Origin: Bog-473 sp963730785
GTDB taxonomy: Bacteria; Actinomycetota; Acidimicrobiia; Acidimicrobiales; RAAP-2
Direction: 5' to 3'
NCBI GenBank assembly: GCA_963730785.1
Contig: CAVSTF010000002.1
Span: 154,725-218,724 of the forward strand
Length of the DNA: 64,000 nt
Shown piece by piece: positions 1-8,266 of this stretch (positions are counted from its first letter, which is position 1; every line of letters begins with the position of its first letter). The translations under genes were made by a program, and so were the position numbers. The notes below the pieces were generated by a model. It was given only the letters and a program-made list of their open reading frames with translations. It did not search any database and was not told the DNA's origin.

Positions 1-141
1 CGACGACCTTCGGTGGCCAATCTCGACAACTTGGGGCTGCTGGCCCGGGAACGTTTGGTGCGTCGAGTTGGTCAGGCGAGTTCGTCAACCATGTCCGCGC
101 TCTGCGCCGCCCTATCGATAGCGGTGGATTGCGGCCGATAG
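1..141 (+). CDS. C-terminal fragment of a MazF/PemK-like toxin
   Basis: A frame is open from the window edge to a TAG at 139-141 and gives about 46 residues. The segment NLDNLGLLARERLVRRVGQ, followed by a short helix ending ALSIAVDCGR, resembles the last strand and helix of MazF-type mRNA interferases (pattern 'VNvdqlrtldrsrLvkrvG'). The catalytic N-terminal part and any antitoxin lie outside the window. The call rests on a short stretch only. A toxin here would fit the toxin-antitoxin pair that follows directly on the same strand. Confidence 0.45.
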   Translation, partial: RRPSVANLDNLGLLARERLVRRVGQASSSTMSALCAALSIAVDCGR

Positions 142-164
142 CGGCACGAAGAACTGAGGACAAG

Positions 165-190
165 GTAGCATTAGTGCTACTCTGACCGCT
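165..190 (+). promoter_or_regulatory. Inverted repeat and -10-like hexamer before the phd/pin pair
   Basis: GTAGCATTAGTGCTAC (165-180) is an inverted repeat with 6-bp arms, of the size used for antitoxin autoregulation. It overlaps a TACTCT hexamer (178-183) that ends 7 nt before the ATG at 191. That spacing would make the antitoxin mRNA leaderless, as for the other antitoxin genes in this window. No convincing -35 element was seen. Confidence 0.4.
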
Positions 191-439
191 ATGACCACTA
201 TTGGCTTGAGAGAACTCCGCCAAAGCGCCTCCGACTATGTGAAGCGAGCAGAGTCAGGCGAGGAGATCGTGGTGACCGTCTCAGGTCGTCCCAGCGTCCG
301 AATCACGGCCGTGGCCCCCAAGGCATGGAGACGTTACGAAGACATCGAGTCGCTGTTTACCGGTCGGCCTGATGCTGCATGGGAATCGGACCGCGAGCAG
401 ATTGATCAAGGCGTCACAGACCCGTGGAGCAACGAGTGA
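191..439 (+). CDS. Phd/YefM-family antitoxin
   Basis: 82 residues. The start MTTIGLRELRQSASDYVKR and the following GEEIVVTVSGRPSVRI are the typical Phd/YefM N-terminal fold (helix, then a two-strand DNA-binding dimer). The C-terminal half (about residues 45-82) is the acidic toxin-neutralising tail. The stop codon overlaps the GTG start of the PIN toxin (GTGA at 436-439), showing translational coupling. It probably represses its own promoter through the inverted repeat just upstream. Family confidence is high; the toxin partner is inferred from overlap. Confidence 0.85.
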   Translation: MTTIGLRELRQSASDYVKRAESGEEIVVTVSGRPSVRITAVAPKAWRRYEDIESLFTGRPDAAWESDREQIDQGVTDPWSNE

Positions 440-843
440 AGGCGATCCTCGATACGAGTGTCGTGATCGCCACCGACATTCAGCCCTTGGAGGGGGAGCT
501 TTCGGTCAGTGCAGTGACGATCGCCGAACTGCATTTCGGCGTGCTCGTGGCCAACGACGATGCCACCCGGGCCGAGCGACTCCGACGCTTGACCACTTTG
601 CAGCGTCTCTTTGACCCGCTCCCAGTCGACGATGTCGTCGCGGCGAGCTACGGCCAATTGGCGGCTGCATTGGTGCACTCGGGTCACTCGGGTCACTCGG
701 GTCACTCGGGTCGAGGTTCCCGGCCGCGAGCCATGGACATCTTGATCGCGGCGACCGCTCATGCCCATGGAGCTGTCCTCTACACCCGCCATGCCAGCGA
801 TCTGGCCGGACTGGAAGAGCTGGTGGAGGTCATCGCCGTCTGA
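436..843 (+). CDS. VapC-like PIN-domain ribonuclease toxin
   Basis: About 135 residues from the GTG at 436, which forms a GTGA overlap with the antitoxin stop; a GTG at 424 is also in frame but less likely. The PIN acidic residues are visible: D in ILDTSVVIA, E in VSAVTIAELHFGV, D in RAMDILIAATA, and D in YTRHASDLAGL. The family cleaves structured RNA (tRNA or rRNA) with Mg2+. A run of four HSG tripeptides sits in the loop before the third acidic motif and is encoded by a perfect 9-bp tandem repeat. All catalytic positions are present, so the toxin may be active. Confidence 0.85.
   Translation: MKAILDTSVVIATDIQPLEGELSVSAVTIAELHFGVLVANDDATRAERLRRLTTLQRLFDPLPVDDVVAASYGQLAAALVHSGHSGHSGHSGRGSRPRAMDILIAATAHAHGAVLYTRHASDLAGLEELVEVIAV
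676..711 (+). repeat. 9-bp tandem repeat, four copies, inside the PIN toxin
   Basis: CACTCGGGT occurs four times head to tail with no mismatch and encodes (HSG)4. Because the unit is a multiple of three, copy-number change would lengthen or shorten a loop without breaking the frame. Confidence 0.95.
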
Positions 844-865
844 AGGGCGGGCAGCCAACCAAAAC

Positions 866-909
866 GAGAACAGGGCCCCCACCCCCGAAGGAGCAAGGAC
901 CCTGTTCTC
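866..909 (-). terminator. Rho-independent terminator of the cold-shock gene
   Basis: GAGAACAGGG (866-875) and CCCTGTTCTC (900-909) form a perfect 10-bp stem, extended inward by further GC/GU pairs. On the minus strand the stem is followed by GTTTTGG, a short U run. It lies between the convergent PIN toxin and cold-shock genes and may stop both. Confidence 0.7.
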
Positions 910-989
910 AAATGCTTGGTGCTGAGCCGCACTCAGGCAGCGCCGACCGGAGCCAGCCCGCCTCGATACGGTTCAAGCGATCTGAAGGA

Positions 990-1193
990 TCAGATGGCGC
1001 GGACGTTTGCCGCCTGCAGCCCCTTGGGGCCTTGGTTGGTCTCGAACTCAACCTTCTGTCCTTCTTCCAGGTTGCGGTAGCCCGTACCTGAGATCGCGCT
1101 GAAATGCACGAATACGTCGGGGCCGCCACCGTCCTGAGTGATGAAGCCGAAGCCCTTCTCACCGTTAAACCACTTCACGGAACCAGTTGCCAT
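990..1193 (-). CDS. cspA: Cold-shock domain protein (CspA family)
   Basis: 67 residues, the normal CspA length, covering a single OB-fold cold-shock domain. The RNA-binding motifs KGFGFI (RNP1) and VFVHF (RNP2) and the start MATGSVKWFNGEKGFGFI are all intact. Such proteins bind single-stranded RNA/DNA and melt mRNA structure. A clear RBS (AAGGAG) precedes the ATG. The gene stands alone with its own terminator and a leader containing predicted hairpins, which may control its translation. In actinobacteria many copies are constitutive, so cold induction is not certain. Confidence 0.95.
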   Translation of the reverse strand: MATGSVKWFNGEKGFGFITQDGGGPDVFVHFSAISGTGYRNLEEGQKVEFETNQGPKGLQAANVRAI

Positions 1194-1212
1194 TGAAAAT
1201 CCACTCCTTCCC

Positions 1213-1268
1213 TGGCCAAAATTTGACCCTGTTTCTGGGGGTCATGGCCGGTGCGACTCTCTCGAGTC
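1213..1268 (-). promoter_or_regulatory. Structured 5' leader of the cold-shock gene
   Basis: Upstream of cspA are nested inverted repeats: GGCCA at 1214-1218 with TGGCC at 1244-1248 enclosing GACCC (1225-1229)/GGGTC (1239-1243), then a separate GACTC-TCTC-GAGTC hairpin at 1255-1268. These would fold just upstream of the ribosome-binding site. Long structured leaders acting as thermosensors are known for cspA of other bacteria; here that role is inferred. I saw no open reading frame of its own in 1269-1482. Confidence 0.4.
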
Positions 1269-1482
1269 AGAGGGATTTCCAAATCTGTAATGGTGGTGCC
1301 CTCGAGGCCAACCATAGCGCGCTGCGCTGGATAAACGCAGTCCTGACCACAAATCTTCAGATTGGGGTCACCAAGCGTTCGATCGGGCGCCCTCGGAGCC
1401 ATCCCTCGAACCAGCCCGCCCAGGCCCCGAGCCGAGACCCCTCCCGAGGCGTAAGTTGGCCCTGATCACGAAGGAGTCAGCT

Positions 1483-2901
1483 ATGACCTCGACCAGCACC
1501 GCCTCCAAGAAGGCCGCCTCCAAAAAGGCCATCTCCACCAATCGGTACCTGAGTGGCAACTTTGCCCCGGTGGACAAGGAGGTCACCGCAGAGTCGACCG
1601 AGCTCTCCGTGACTGGATCCATACCGGCGGAACTCAACGGCCGCTACCTCCGCAACGGCCCCAATCCGGTCCTGGCCCCTGATCCCGATACCTACCACTG
1701 GTTCATCGGCGACGGCATGGTCCACGGGCTCCGCCTCCAAGACGGTAAGGCCCAGTGGTATCGCAATCGCTGGGTCCGCTCCAATCACGTCGCCGAAGCG
1801 CTGGGGGAAGAGGTCCCGACCCGGGCCGTCCACGGCGGGATGGACTTCGCGCCCAACACCAACATCATCGGCCACGACGGTCGGACCCTGGCCATCGTGG
1901 AAGCCGGCGCCTTGCCCTACGAGTTGGACGACGAACTGAACACCATTGGCCCCTTCGACTTCGGCGGCACCCTCACCGGCGGGTACACCGCCCACCCCAA
2001 GCTCGACCCCCGTACCGGCGAGTTGGTGGCCGTGTCGTACTTCTTCGGTTGGGGCAATGACGTCGAGGTCACCGTCATCAGTCCCGACGCCAAGGTCACC
2101 TCGGCCCGCCGGGTGGCCATGGGTGGTTCGGTCAGCCTGCATGACACCGCCATCACGCCGAACTGGATCGTCCTCTACGACCTCCCCGTGCTCTTCGATA
2201 TGGACATGATCACCCAAGGGGCCCGCTTCCCCTACCGCTGGTTCCCCGAGTACCACTCCCGCATCGGCTTGCTCCCACGCGACGGAGACAGCACCGAGGT
2301 CATCTGGCACGACATCGAGCCCTGTTACGTGTTCCACACCATGAATGCCTTCGACGATCCCGACGGGACCGGCCTCACGCTCGATGTGGCTCGGCACCCC
2401 TCCATGTTCAACACCTCCCGCCTCGGGCCGGCCGAAGGCACGCCCATGCTTGAGCGGTGGAGCATCGACGGGAAGGGTGGCGCCGTCCGCACCACTCGTT
2501 TGGACGACCGGGGGCTGGAGTTCCCCCGGGCCGACGAACGTCGTCTCGGTCTGCCGTACCGCTACGGCTATGCCGTGACCGCTGGTCACGACGATGATCC
2601 GGTCGGCACCGAGAACGGCCTCATCCGCCACGACCTGCAGACCGGCGCCAGCGTGGCTCGCCACTTTGGCCCCACGGCCCAGGTGGGGGAGGGCGTCTTC
2701 GTGCCCCGCCAGGCCGCCGCCAATCCCGATGGCAGCGACGAAGCCGACGGTTGGATCATGGCCCTGGTCTACGAAGACACCACCGACACGTCGTCGCTCT
2801 ACCTCCTCAACGCGGACGACCTCGACGGCGATCCGCAAGCGGTCATCACGCTGCCGCAACGGGTGCCGGTTGGCTTCCACGGCAACTGGATCCCTGACTG
2901 A
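1483..2901 (+). CDS. Carotenoid cleavage oxygenase
   Basis: 472 residues from the ATG at 1483, preceded by AAGGAG at 6 nt; a TTG at 1456 is in frame but lacks an RBS. The family is a seven-bladed propeller with Fe(II) held by four histidines. All four contexts are visible: YTAHPKLDP, SLHDTAITPN, VFHTMNAFDD and the C-terminal GFHGNWIPD. The motif RNGPNP near residue 60 is also typical. These enzymes split carotenoid, apocarotenoid or stilbene double bonds with O2. The substrate cannot be told from sequence. The N-terminus is a basic Ala/Lys/Ser tail with no signal peptide, so it is cytosolic. A small unknown gene follows after 4 bp and is likely co-transcribed. Confidence 0.92.
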   Translation: MTSTSTASKKAASKKAISTNRYLSGNFAPVDKEVTAESTELSVTGSIPAELNGRYLRNGPNPVLAPDPDTYHWFIGDGMVHGLRLQDGKAQWYRNRWVRSNHVAEALGEEVPTRAVHGGMDFAPNTNIIGHDGRTLAIVEAGALPYELDDELNTIGPFDFGGTLTGGYTAHPKLDPRTGELVAVSYFFGWGNDVEVTVISPDAKVTSARRVAMGGSVSLHDTAITPNWIVLYDLPVLFDMDMITQGARFPYRWFPEYHSRIGLLPRDGDSTEVIWHDIEPCYVFHTMNAFDDPDGTGLTLDVARHPSMFNTSRLGPAEGTPMLERWSIDGKGGAVRTTRLDDRGLEFPRADERRLGLPYRYGYAVTAGHDDDPVGTENGLIRHDLQTGASVARHFGPTAQVGEGVFVPRQAAANPDGSDEADGWIMALVYEDTTDTSSLYLLNADDLDGDPQAVITLPQRVPVGFHGNWIPD

Positions 2902-2905
2902 TCAC

Positions 2906-3214
2906 ATGACAGCCACTCTGCATCTGAAAAGAGAAGCGAGCTACGCCATCGAACTTCGCCGAGGCCCGTTCGAGGTGCTGCTCGACGGCCTCGATGTCGG
3001 CACCATCGAGCGTGACCATTCAATAGACGTGCCGATGGAGTCGGGACATCACACGCTGCAAGTGAAGGCCGGTCGCTTCAGCAGCGCCACCCGCTCCTTT
3101 GACGCGGTCGATGGCGATGTCATCAATTTCCGCTGCAACGGCGCCGTGGTCTGGCCTGTCTACGTGGCTTCCCTGGTCAAGACCGACTTAGCCCTCAACC
3201 TCAAGCGTCTATAG
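2906..3214 (+). CDS. Small protein of unknown function, PEGA-like beta fold
   Basis: 102 residues, starting 4 bp after the carotenoid oxygenase stop, so probably the second gene of that operon. The pattern 'FEVLLDGLDVGTIER ... SGHHTLQVKAGRFSS ... SFDAVDGDVINFRC' resembles short beta-sandwich PEGA-like repeats, in which a ligand or surface is displayed on strands. A hydrophobic stretch WPVYVASLVK follows near the C-terminus. No catalytic motif is visible. It could be a membrane-associated accessory protein; the link to carotenoid metabolism is only by position. Confidence 0.6.
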   Translation: MTATLHLKREASYAIELRRGPFEVLLDGLDVGTIERDHSIDVPMESGHHTLQVKAGRFSSATRSFDAVDGDVINFRCNGAVVWPVYVASLVKTDLALNLKRL

Positions 3215-3238
3215 GCATCCCCTAGGGTCAGACGTTGC

Positions 3239-3287
3239 TTGACAGATATAGTTGTAGAACATATAACTATTGGTATGTCTACAACTA
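3239..3287 (+). promoter_or_regulatory. Sigma70-type promoter with MarR-type operator, leaderless start
   Basis: TTGACA (3239-3244) and TATAAC (3262-3267) are spaced by 17 bp, and the ATG at 3275 lies 7 nt after the -10, so the SDR mRNA should be leaderless. Two inverted repeats overlap the promoter: ATAGTT...AACTAT (3248-3270) and the perfect 10-bp arms TAGTTGTAGA (3249-3258) / TCTACAACTA (3278-3287). These are good candidate binding sites for the MarR regulator encoded in the same operon. Confidence 0.75.
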
Positions 3288-4015
3288 AATCCTCCACGAC
3301 CCTACGCCCGCCCCCTCAGTCCTCCTCCACCAAACGAGTCCTCATCATCGGGGCCTCACGCGGTCTCGGACTGGCCCTGGCCGATGAATGGATCCGTGGT
3401 GGCTGGCACGTCACCGCTACCGTTCGCCGCCCAGGCCGAACCGGACTGGACGACCTGGCTGATCGCCACCCCGGTCAGATCGACATCGAAATGGTCGACA
3501 TCACGGTGCCCGAGCAGATCGCGGCGCTGCACGACCAACTGGCCCATAAAATCTTCGACCTTCTCTTCGTCAACGGCGGCGTCGCCAGTCAGCCCGAAGG
3601 AACCGTCGCCGAGACGTCGACCGACGAGTTCATCCGGGTGATGGTCACTAATGCCCTCGGCCCACTGCGTGCCATCGAAGCGCTCCATGATCTCGTCGAG
3701 CCCACCGGAACCATCGGCGTGATGTCCTCGGGTCAGGGGAGCGTGGCCAACAACGAGCGGGGCGGTCACGAGGTCTACCGCGGCAGCAAGGCGGCGCTGA
3801 ACACCTTCATGCGCAGTTACGCCGCTCGTCATCGCGACGGGAAACGAAGCCTGATCTTGATGGCTCCTGGTTGGGTGAAGACCGATCTCGGCGGCGACAG
3901 TGCTCGGCTCACCATCGACGACAGCATCCCCAACGTGGTCAAAACGATCGACAGTCTGCGGGACGCACCTGGACTGCACTATGTCGACTATCTGGGCGCG
4001 ACGGTGCCATGGTGA
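3275..4015 (+). CDS. Short-chain dehydrogenase/reductase
   Basis: 246 residues from the ATG at 3275, chosen because the promoter -10 lies directly before it; a TTG at 3239 would sit inside the promoter. The Rossmann glycine motif is GASRGLGLALADEW near residue 25. The catalytic tyrosine/lysine pair is seen as VYRGSKAALNTF, and the active-site serine as VMSSGQGS. The usual NAG motif is replaced by NGG. The family performs NAD(P)(H)-dependent carbonyl reduction or alcohol oxidation; the substrate is unknown. The stop overlaps the next gene's start, so it forms a two-gene operon with a MarR regulator that probably responds to the enzyme's substrate. Confidence 0.85.
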   Translation: MSTTKSSTTLRPPPQSSSTKRVLIIGASRGLGLALADEWIRGGWHVTATVRRPGRTGLDDLADRHPGQIDIEMVDITVPEQIAALHDQLAHKIFDLLFVNGGVASQPEGTVAETSTDEFIRVMVTNALGPLRAIEALHDLVEPTGTIGVMSSGQGSVANNERGGHEVYRGSKAALNTFMRSYAARHRDGKRSLILMAPGWVKTDLGGDSARLTIDDSIPNVVKTIDSLRDAPGLHYVDYLGATVPW

Positions 4016-4449
4016 AAGCCACTTCCGAACAGGCCTGGGCTCTCATGCAGCAATTCGTGGACTCACACAACCGCCACGGCGACCTGGCGCAGGCACTCGG
4101 ATTCCGACTCGGTGCTGGGCGAGGCAAGGTCCTCTTCCAACTCCGCCACGGAGCAATGACGCTTTCCGACATTGCCGAAACCAATGGCACCGACGCGCCC
4201 TACGCCACCCTCATCGTCGACAAGCTCGAAGCCCATGGTCTCGTCGAGCGCTTGCCGCACCCCGACGACCGGCGGCGAAAGCTGGTCTCCCTCACGGCGG
4301 CGGGCCATGAAGCAATTGCCACGGCCGATGCGATCCTCCTTCGTCCACCCCAAGCAGTTGGCACCCTGCGGACCGATGAACTGCAGCAGCTCATCGAGTT
4401 GCTCACGCGACTCATTGAAGCGGATGCGGACATCACCAACGCCCAATAG
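4009..4449 (+). CDS. MarR-family transcriptional regulator
   Basis: 146 residues from the ATG at 4009; a GTG at 4012 making a GTGA overlap with the SDR stop is equally possible. A winged helix is visible: 'MTLSDIAETNGTDAPYATLIVDKLEAHGLVERLPHPDDRRRKLVSLT' (about residues 45-95) with the conserved DDRR wing. MarR dimers bind short palindromes and release on binding phenolic or other small ligands. The inverted repeats over the operon promoter at 3248-3287 are probably its own operator, giving autoregulation together with the SDR gene. Confidence 0.88.
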   Translation: MVKATSEQAWALMQQFVDSHNRHGDLAQALGFRLGAGRGKVLFQLRHGAMTLSDIAETNGTDAPYATLIVDKLEAHGLVERLPHPDDRRRKLVSLTAAGHEAIATADAILLRPPQAVGTLRTDELQQLIELLTRLIEADADITNAQ

Positions 4450-4535
4450 CGAAAACGTCGAAGCCGGCGCACGATCTCCAGACATTGTTTGCCGGGCGAC
4501 ATCACCAGCCAGGGTAGATGAAGCTCTTTCAGGTC

Positions 4536-7500
4536 CTAAGTGTGGGAGGTGCTGGTCATGTCTGAACGATTGATAGCCGTCTCGTCGAACCCTAAATAAG
4601 AGGCAATGACATCAGGATGTGTGAGCACCTCGTTCGGTGGGCCTACGGCGATCACTCGACCCAACTCCAGGGCGATCAATCGATCACAGATCGACGACAG
4701 CAGCGGCATGTCGTGCTCAATCACAAGCATGGCGCATTTGGTCTGCGCCTGTACGCGACGCAACAGCGGACCCATTGCTTCCGTCTCGCGTTGGGCCACT
4801 CCGGCCGATGGTTCGTCAAGCAGCAGTACCTTGGGCTCCTGGGCCATCACGCAGGCAAGTTCGAGAATCCGTCGGGTGCCGGTCGAGAGTTCACCCGCTA
4901 CTTTCTCGGCGAAGTCCGCCAAGCCCATCAGTTCGATGAGGGCGTCAACCTGCCGGGCAACTTGGTACTCAGAATCCAGTGAAGCTGGGAGCCCCAGACC
5001 AGCGGCCAGAAGACCCCGTGATTCGAGATGACGCTCCAGAGCGACCTTCAGGATTTCCTTGACCGTCAACGATGGGAAGAGGCGAGCTTCTTGAAAGGTG
5101 CGGCCCAAGCCAATTATGGCCCGATCATGGGCCGACATCCCACCGATCTCGGATCCGACCAAAGAGATGGTCCCCTGGTCGAGCGTCTGGAAGCCCGAGA
5201 TCAGATCCATCAGCGTCGTCTTCCCGGCCCCGTTGTGTCCGATCAGACCGAGAATTTCTCCAGCGTGGAGCTCCAGGCTGATGTCCTGGGCCGCCGTGAC
5301 TCCACCGAACCGCTTGGTGACCGCAGCGCAAGCCAGCACAACCGGTGCGGCCATTTGATCGAGATGCACTCCTCGCTCTTCGGGCGCCGGCGCCACCAGT
5401 TGGGGGGCGTTGAGCGAGGATGCTCCTTCGATGAAGACGGAGCGAAGCAGGTCCGATCGTTCGAGCAAGTCGGCCGCCGGTCCGGTGAACCTCACTTCCC
5501 CCTTCTCGAGGAATACCACGCGATGCGCCAGGTCGAGGGCAACGTTGATCGACTGCTCAACAACCACGATGGTCATGCCCTTGTCGTGGAGCGAGCGAAC
5601 CACGGCCAGCAACTGGCCCACCACGGCCGGCGCCAATCCCAATGACAGCTCATCAATAAGCAGCAACTTCGGAGTGACCATGAGGGCCATCGCCAGCGAA
5701 AGCATCTGCTGCTCGCCACCGGAAAGGCTTCCGGCAGTCTGCCGAAGCCGCGTGGCCAAGACGGGGAACACCTCGAGCATCGATGCGCGGGCTGCGCTCA
5801 CGGCGACTGGGTCCTTGCGCAGCATCCAGCCTGCGAGCCGTAGATTCTCTTCCACCGTCAACGATGGAAACACGCCGCGACCGCCCGGCATCAAGGCGAT
5901 CCCACTCCGGGCAATCGACTCTGGCGAGCGCCCATCGATGCGGTGCCCCTCGACCTCCACCCGTCCGGCATCCAAATCCATGAGACCGCTGACGCCGCGC
6001 AGCAAAGTTGATTTGCCGGCGCCGTTAGTGCCCAACAGCGCGACGATCTCGTTCGTTTCGACAACAAGATTGACTCCAAAGAGGATGCGAACGGGGCCAT
6101 AGGAAGATTCGACGCCCCGGCAGTGGAGCATCGTCGTGGCCGAGGCGGCCGGCCTGAGTTCTGGCAACGTCGGCATCGGGAGTGGCGGCCGAGTTTCGGG
6201 CTGATCGGCGGAAGGGCCCTCCTCCCGCTGACCCATGAGGCTCGGGACCGGGATATGGCGTCGGCGCGCCACCACGCGGAGCAATCCGTCGCGTGCCCGA
6301 TGCAGCCCTTCATCAATGCCGCCGGGCAGCACCAGCAGGACAAGCAGGAGACCTGAGCCAGCAATAACTTGCTGGTACTGGGGAAAGCTATAGGTGGCGG
6401 TCTGTACGACGGCCACGCCTATGAGTGCACCACTAATGGAGCCCAACCCGCCGATGACCGCCATGGAAAACACGAGGAGGCTGAGGCTGGGATCGAACGT
6501 GTTGAGGCCGGCTGACTGCAACGTAGTGACGTAGAGCGCCCCAGCGATACCCGCAATGGCACCCGCCAGAGTGAAGGCGGTCAACCTGACCTTGACGGTC
6601 CCGACTCCCATGGCCTCGGCAGCATCAAGATTGTCTCGCGAGGCCAGGAAGACGCGACCAGCCCTCGCAGGGCGCAAGGCCCGCACGAAGAGCGCGGCCA
6701 ACATGAGGATGATGAGGCAGAAGTAGTAGTACGTCCGCCCACTGGTCAGATCAAAGCGCCCGAAAATCAGCGGGCGCAAGAAGTCAGCGGGAATGGCGCT
6801 GGGAAAGTTAGTTGGATTCAAGAAGAACGAATTCACACAGACCGCCAAGGCCAATGTGGTGACAGCCAGAAACTCGCCTCGGACCCGCAGGGCGGGGAGT
6901 CCGACCATGATGGCCAAGAGGGCGCCGACGACGGCCGCTGCGGCCAGGGACTGGAAGAAGTCAGCATTGAGCTTCTGAATCAGATCTGCCGCCATCACGC
7001 CGCCGACACCGGCAAAGGCGAACTGTCCCAGGCTGACGCTGCCCGACCACCCCGAGAGGACGACGAGGGATAAGGCCGCCAGACCGAAACAAATGGCGAT
7101 CGTGTATTCCAGGGTGGATCCGGGCCCACCCAGCAGTGGTACCGCTATCAGTACGCCCGCGACAACGGCACTGAGGACATAACGGGTGCCGCGCACTTCG
7201 GGCAATCGACGCAGTGCCTCGGGAATCGACCGACTCACGCCCGTGCCCATCCAGATCGTGGCGCTCTCGAGTTTGCCCGACCGTTGCTGACGCTGCAGGA
7301 GGAGCCCCACCAGAATGACCCCGAGCAGGACCACGTCAGTGACTGAAGCTTGTTGCACATTGAACTCAATCACCGAGTTCAGAATGCCGATCGCGACCGC
7401 GGCGCCGAAGGCGATCGGGAGGCGTTCCATGCGAGCAATGACGCCCGCGGCCAAAGCTGGCAGTAACAGTGTTGGTCCGGAAAGCACCGATTGAGTGACC

Positions 7501-8261
7501 CCCTGGCTGGGGCCGTTGACCATGACCGTCAACGCAGCCAAGACACCGGCGATGAGCCAGACCAAGGTCGAGAGCCTCTTGAGCGGTATACCCAAGAGCT
7601 GGGCTCGCTCAGGATTCTCGGCCAATGAGCGCACGGCCACACCGGCATCGGTGCGCAGCAGGAACCAGCTCAATGCTGCCGGCACGATGAGCAGCACTCC
7701 CAAGACCAGCAGGTCGTTGCCGTCAAACAGGACCGGTCGGATATCGAGAGTGACACCAGACAGGGGAGTTTTGAAGGCGCCGAGCAGCGGGGGACCATTG
7801 AGCCATCCCGGGACGAACGCCTGCACTCCCCCCAGCACCTGCGCCAAACCGATGGTGGCGACCATGACCACGAGGCGCGGCGCCCTGGAAAAGCGCCAGC
7901 GCAGGAGGAAGTCCACGCCGACTCCGACGACGCCCCCGAGCACGAGGCCGATGCCGAGCGAGAGAAACCAGTTCACGTGCTGGCCCAGGTACAGCATGAC
8001 CCCAACCGTGCCCGCCAGCCCCCCCATGGCGCCGTACGAGAAGTTGATGACTCGATTGGCTCGGTAGGTGAGGATCAATCCCATGGCCAACATGCCATTG
8101 ACCGCGCCGAGTTCTGCTCCCTGCACAAGGATGCCCAGCGGCGCCGTATTGGGTGCAAAGGCCGGTAAGGCGACAAACAACACCGCCACCCCGAACGCCA
8201 CCAAGAGGGTAACTTGTAAACGGCTCACTCGGGGAGGGAGCACCCTGTCGTTGCGACCCAA
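4536..8261 (-). CDS. Single-chain Liv-type ABC transporter (LivH-LivM-LivF-LivG fusion)
   Basis: 1241 residues combining four subunits normally encoded separately. The order is LivH-like permease (about 40-330), LivM-like permease (about 345-665), LivF-like ATPase (about 705-940, Walker A GTNGAGKST, signature LSGGEQQ, Walker B LLLIDELS) and LivG-like ATPase (about 975-1225, Walker A GHNGAGKTT, signature LSTGTRR, Walker B VLLLDEPS). The second signature departs from LSGGQ but is repeated in the paralogue at 41926. The complex should import branched-chain amino acids, amides, or organic/aromatic acids. It starts 5 bp after the binding-protein gene and is the last gene of the long operon. The frame is intact throughout, so the fusion is real. 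Confidence 0.92.
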   Translation of the reverse strand: MGRNDRVLPPRVSRLQVTLLVAFGVAVLFVALPAFAPNTAPLGILVQGAELGAVNGMLAMGLILTYRANRVINFSYGAMGGLAGTVGVMLYLGQHVNWFLSLGIGLVLGGVVGVGVDFLLRWRFSRAPRLVVMVATIGLAQVLGGVQAFVPGWLNGPPLLGAFKTPLSGVTLDIRPVLFDGNDLLVLGVLLIVPAALSWFLLRTDAGVAVRSLAENPERAQLLGIPLKRLSTLVWLIAGVLAALTVMVNGPSQGVTQSVLSGPTLLLPALAAGVIARMERLPIAFGAAVAIGILNSVIEFNVQQASVTDVVLLGVILVGLLLQRQQRSGKLESATIWMGTGVSRSIPEALRRLPEVRGTRYVLSAVVAGVLIAVPLLGGPGSTLEYTIAICFGLAALSLVVLSGWSGSVSLGQFAFAGVGGVMAADLIQKLNADFFQSLAAAAVVGALLAIMVGLPALRVRGEFLAVTTLALAVCVNSFFLNPTNFPSAIPADFLRPLIFGRFDLTSGRTYYYFCLIILMLAALFVRALRPARAGRVFLASRDNLDAAEAMGVGTVKVRLTAFTLAGAIAGIAGALYVTTLQSAGLNTFDPSLSLLVFSMAVIGGLGSISGALIGVAVVQTATYSFPQYQQVIAGSGLLLVLLVLPGGIDEGLHRARDGLLRVVARRRHIPVPSLMGQREEGPSADQPETRPPLPMPTLPELRPAASATTMLHCRGVESSYGPVRILFGVNLVVETNEIVALLGTNGAGKSTLLRGVSGLMDLDAGRVEVEGHRIDGRSPESIARSGIALMPGGRGVFPSLTVEENLRLAGWMLRKDPVAVSAARASMLEVFPVLATRLRQTAGSLSGGEQQMLSLAMALMVTPKLLLIDELSLGLAPAVVGQLLAVVRSLHDKGMTIVVVEQSINVALDLAHRVVFLEKGEVRFTGPAADLLERSDLLRSVFIEGASSLNAPQLVAPAPEERGVHLDQMAAPVVLACAAVTKRFGGVTAAQDISLELHAGEILGLIGHNGAGKTTLMDLISGFQTLDQGTISLVGSEIGGMSAHDRAIIGLGRTFQEARLFPSLTVKEILKVALERHLESRGLLAAGLGLPASLDSEYQVARQVDALIELMGLADFAEKVAGELSTGTRRILELACVMAQEPKVLLLDEPSAGVAQRETEAMGPLLRRVQAQTKCAMLVIEHDMPLLSSICDRLIALELGRVIAVGPPNEVLTHPDVIASYLGFDETAINRSDMTSTSHT

Positions 8262-8266
8262 CGATC

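Noticed and set aside
676..711. The tandem 9-bp repeat as a CRISPR-like array
   Set aside because: No spacers, unit too short, and it is in frame inside a PIN toxin.
1477..2880. A 467-residue open frame antisense to the carotenoid oxygenase
   Set aside because: It mirrors the sense gene, lacks an RBS and is compositionally a high-GC shadow; the sense protein has all catalytic histidines.
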